Source: Candidatus Pacearchaeota archaeon (lineage in GTDB: Archaea > Nanoarchaeota > Nanoarchaeia > Pacearchaeales > GW2011-AR1). Taken from it: a DNA stretch of 9,261 nt. The notes beneath the pieces were generated by a model. The model worked only from the letters and a program-made list of their open reading frames with translations. It did no database searches and had not been told where the DNA came from. Positions 7,866 to 9,261 of this stretch are shown one piece after another (position 1 is the stretch's first letter; every line of letters starts with the position of its first letter). The translations under genes were made by a program, and so were the position numbers. The stretch covers positions 1 through 9,261 of the forward strand of contig NZER01000201.1 of NCBI GenBank assembly GCA_002690445.1. The letters run 5' to 3'.

Positions 7866-8574
7866 CTATAGGAGTAATTACATCGTATGTAGAAAATCTC
7901 CATTTTACAGCTACGGAACCGATGTCTGTATCTGAATCATATTGAACTACATTCGCATCAACGATGTTATATGGTATACAGTCTCTATATTTGTATATTT
8001 TACGAACTACTGGTGCGCCACCAGAACTACCAAATAAAGCGGAACTAAATGTTTTACGTGTAGTTAATTGTTCTTTAGCTATAAAGTATATATCTATGTT
8101 TGTAGTAAGATCTAAATCGCTAAAATTACCATGTACACTATATAATTGAATCCATGGTCTAATGATTGTATCCACAAAACTTATATTCGTTTCTGAGAAT
8201 TGTATATCTAAATCATTATCCGGGTACTGCTTTTGATCCATAAAAGGACCTACTGGTAATAAACCGTTAGGGTACTCTTCTCCTCTATTTTCAACACCTA
8301 ATGTTTCTGTAGTAAGATCTATACCATTAGCGAGATACATATATTCATTGCCGGTAATATATTTTTCATATACGCTTCTTGCTTTATCAATCTTTTGAGA
8401 GTTTAATGTAATTCCTAACTTCTTTTGATTTTCATCAGTAAGGGCCTTTGGTAGATTATATAATTTAACAAGGAATAGGTTCCTGGATGCTGGAAAGGTA
8501 GAAAAGTCCTTTAACAGTTCGAAAAAGGACTCTCTTAAGTTACGTTTCTCCAAGGATGGTAGTTTAACGCCCAT
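7852..8574 (-). CDS. Tail-tube-fold protein (tube or tube-initiator, gp19/gp54-like)
   Basis: This 240-aa protein has the layout of a T4-type tube-fold subunit. The start contains SRNLFLVKLYNLPKAL (about 30-45), like the 'RPNLFxVxI' opening of tube proteins. The centre has ISFVDTIIRPW (131-141), and the C-terminal part has KYRDCIPYNIVDANVVQYDS (195-214) then VAVKWRFSTYDV (221-232). This parallels the '[GY]-C-[FI]-P-x-x-[IV] ... xVTFxYxx' ending of gp19 and gp54. The insert between the FVDTIIRPW section and the C-terminal strands contains a glycine-rich loop (FGSSGGAPV). It lies directly after the gp19-like gene, so it may be a second tube protein, a tube terminator or the gp54-type tube initiator; the sequence alone does not decide. 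The ATG at 8574 has TAAATA six bases upstream and no Shine-Dalgarno. Confidence 0.5.
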   Translation of the reverse strand: MGVKLPSLEKRNLRESFFELLKDFSTFPASRNLFLVKLYNLPKALTDENQKKLGITLNSQKIDKARSVYEKYITGNEYMYLANGIDLTTETLGVENRGEEYPNGLLPVGPFMDQKQYPDNDLDIQFSETNISFVDTIIRPWIQLYSVHGNFSDLDLTTNIDIYFIAKEQLTTRKTFSSALFGSSGGAPVVRKIYKYRDCIPYNIVDANVVQYDSDTDIGSVAVKWRFSTYDVITPIDGQL

Positions 8575-8592
8575 TTAAATTATTTAGGGCAA

Positions 8593-8889
8593 TTAACCTA
8601 CTAGAGCACCAGCTAATTTACCAATTGCATTTACGGCTGTGTTAAGCTCATTATCTCTTCTAAAGAACTGATAAGCGAGCGTAATGTCCATACTTGCAAC
8701 TTCACCAGTACCTACCATTGAATATGCAATATCACCACTATTAACAGGGAAGCATCCATATAGCTTATAAGTACGTAATACTTCAAATTGAGTATCTAAC
8801 TGAGCTAATGTAATAGTGCTGTTATTATGAATAACACCATCACCTGTTGTAGTTTCGTCGTTAAACGTCTCTGTGATCCAGTTCTCCAT
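8593..8889 (-). CDS. Tail tube protein (gp19-like), apparently missing its N-terminal part
   Basis: This 98-aa reading frame matches only the C-terminal part of a T4-type inner tail tube subunit. The clear signature is YKLYGCFPVNSGDIAYSM (41-58), followed by EVASMDITLAYQFF (63-76). It parallels 'IKGLWPTNVGELQLDW ... IQTFEVTLALDYW' of T4 gp19. Gp19 is 163 aa, so about 60-70 residues are absent. The frame stays open upstream of the ATG at 8889 to position 8934, and those codons (ILFISTTNSRVQ) look like a continuation of the fold, so the ATG is probably an internal methionine. No Shine-Dalgarno precedes it. Beyond 8934 there is a stop, and the DNA is then coding on the other strand. I therefore read this as a 5'-truncated gene at a junction, although a genuinely short protein cannot be excluded. 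Confidence 0.65.
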   Translation of the reverse strand: MENWITETFNDETTTGDGVIHNNSTITLAQLDTQFEVLRTYKLYGCFPVNSGDIAYSMVGTGEVASMDITLAYQFFRRDNELNTAVNAIGKLAGALVG

Positions 8890-8912
8890 TTGAACGCGTG
8901 AGTTTGTAGTTG

Positions 8913-8940
8913 AGATGAAAAGTATTTTTCTTTCTCATCT
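8913..8940. repeat. Imperfect hairpin at the strand-switch junction
   Basis: The left arm AGATGAAAAG (8913-8922) pairs with the right arm CTTTCTCATCT (8930-8940) over 10 bp, with a single bulged C at 8934 and a 7-base loop TATTTTT. Read outward in both directions, the tail-tube fragment and the plus-strand fragment therefore begin with nearly the same bases (CTTTTCATCT and CTTTCTCATCT). It lies between divergent genes, so a terminator role is unlikely. Short inverted homology of this type is what one expects at an inversion or a template-switch chimera. Confidence 0.7.
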
Positions 8941-8967
8941 TCTTCTTTTACGCAGCCGAACTACCAT

Positions 8968-9153
8968 TTGATTAAAAATGTAGTTAGCTCTTCGTTTAGC
9001 AACTACTCGGCCTCGTTTGATAAACAAACTTTTATCAGTAAGGTAGGAATATATGACTCAAACAAAAATTTAATTGCGATTGCTCACATGGCACGACCAG
9101 TTAGAAAAAAAGAAAACGATGATTACACCTTTAAACTTAAATTAGACATTTAG
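8968..9153 (+). CDS. C-terminal part of an unrecognised phage protein, apparently 5'-truncated
   Basis: This plus-strand frame encodes about 61 residues from a TTG at 8968, but it is open back to 8914 (just after a TGA at 8911-8913) with no ATG or GTG. The residues before the TTG (SSSFTQPNYH) read as part of the same protein. The recognisable section is FISKVGIYDSNKNLIAIAHM followed by ARPVRKKENDDYTFKLKLDI. This '[IV]-[ST]-K-[VI]-G-[IL]-Y-[DN] ... L-[IV]-A-[IV]-A ... P-[IV]-[KR]-K ... [TI]-F-K-[VL]-K-[LV]-D' ending occurs at the C-terminus of large structural proteins of marine T4-like phages; I cannot name the protein. The downstream gene starts 14 bp after its stop, so the two would be co-transcribed. 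Best read as the tail end of a larger gene whose 5' part is missing at the junction near 8930. Confidence 0.6.
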   Translation: MIKNVVSSSFSNYSASFDKQTFISKVGIYDSNKNLIAIAHMARPVRKKENDDYTFKLKLDI

Positions 9154-9167
9154 GAATTTTTTATAAA

Positions 9168-9261
9168 ATGATTTTAGGACTTGACATCAGCACCAGTATA
9201 ACCGGATTCTGCGTCCTTGACGCCTCGGGAGAGGTAATCCGCGCCAATGCTTGGGATACAC
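9168..9261 (+). CDS. RuvC-like Holliday junction resolvase, 3' end outside window
   Basis: The first 31 codons of a RuvC-family nuclease are visible. The start ILGLDISTSITGFCVLD is the family's first strand-turn-strand, with the first catalytic aspartate at D6 in GLDISTSxTG and the matching 'GFCVLD' second strand. The sequence then continues ASGEVIRANAWDT before the window ends. RuvC-like resolvases cut four-way junctions; in phages they resolve recombination and replication intermediates before packaging, a role T4 gives to the unrelated endonuclease VII (gp49). The ATG at 9168 has an AGGAA 11 bases upstream, a weak ribosome binding site. The remaining catalytic acids are beyond the edge. 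The base composition here is visibly more GC-rich than in the tail genes. Confidence 0.8.
   Translation, partial: MILGLDISTSITGFCVLDASGEVIRANAWDT

Noticed and set aside
7964..8149. Plus-strand 61-codon open frame
   Set aside because: Antisense shadow of the tube-fold protein.
8913..8940. Hairpin as a transcription terminator
   Set aside because: It lies between divergent reading frames, where no transcript should end, and the stem is AT-rich with no U-tract directly after it on the plus strand.
8915..8971. Short plus-strand frame of 18 codons starting with ATG at 8915
   Set aside because: Too short, made mainly of the hairpin and a CTT-rich run, and out of frame with the better supported plus-strand fragment that ends at 9153.

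Overview
The window looks like part of the late, structural region of a contractile-tailed phage (myovirus) distantly related to T4. It is strongly AT-rich by eye. The gene set (tube, tape measure, tube cap, wedge and hub proteins, plus dUTPase and a RuvC-like resolvase) and the composition fit a marine T4-superfamily phage of an AT-rich host. Host and habitat are inference; nothing here identifies the host directly.

Layout. From 1 to about 401, on the minus strand, lies the N-terminal part of a trimeric dUTPase, cut off by the left edge. A 48-bp divergent gap then separates it from a plus-strand gene (450-923) that may be the small terminase subunit. Its stop codon overlaps the stop of the first of a long block of minus-strand genes. 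That block, 8889 down to 916, is one tightly packed transcription unit. In transcription order it holds: a tail-tube C-terminal part, a second tube-fold protein, a gp51-like and a gp26-like hub assembly protein, a gp29-like tape measure, a gp48-like tube cap, a small gp53-like LysM-type wedge protein, a gp27-like hub candidate, and a 358-aa protein of unknown role. Adjacent genes overlap or lie only a few bases apart, and three successive junctions are ATGA overlaps, so translational coupling is likely.

From about 8914 to the right end the coding strand flips. There is the C-terminal part of an unrecognised plus-strand protein (stop at 9153), followed by the start of a RuvC-like resolvase (from 9168) cut off by the right edge.

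Together the minus-strand genes would build the inner tail and baseplate: tube, tube-length ruler, cap, hub and wedge. Sheath, gp6/gp25-type wedge proteins, fibres, capsid and large terminase are not in the window.

The most striking feature is at about 8890-8967. A minus-strand tail-tube gene and a plus-strand gene both appear to have lost their 5' ends at the same place, and a 10-bp bulged hairpin (8913-8940) sits exactly on the junction. This suggests a rearrangement or an assembly or amplification chimera, not a normal divergent promoter. I see no defence system, CRISPR array, tRNA, insertion sequence or other new biochemical system here.
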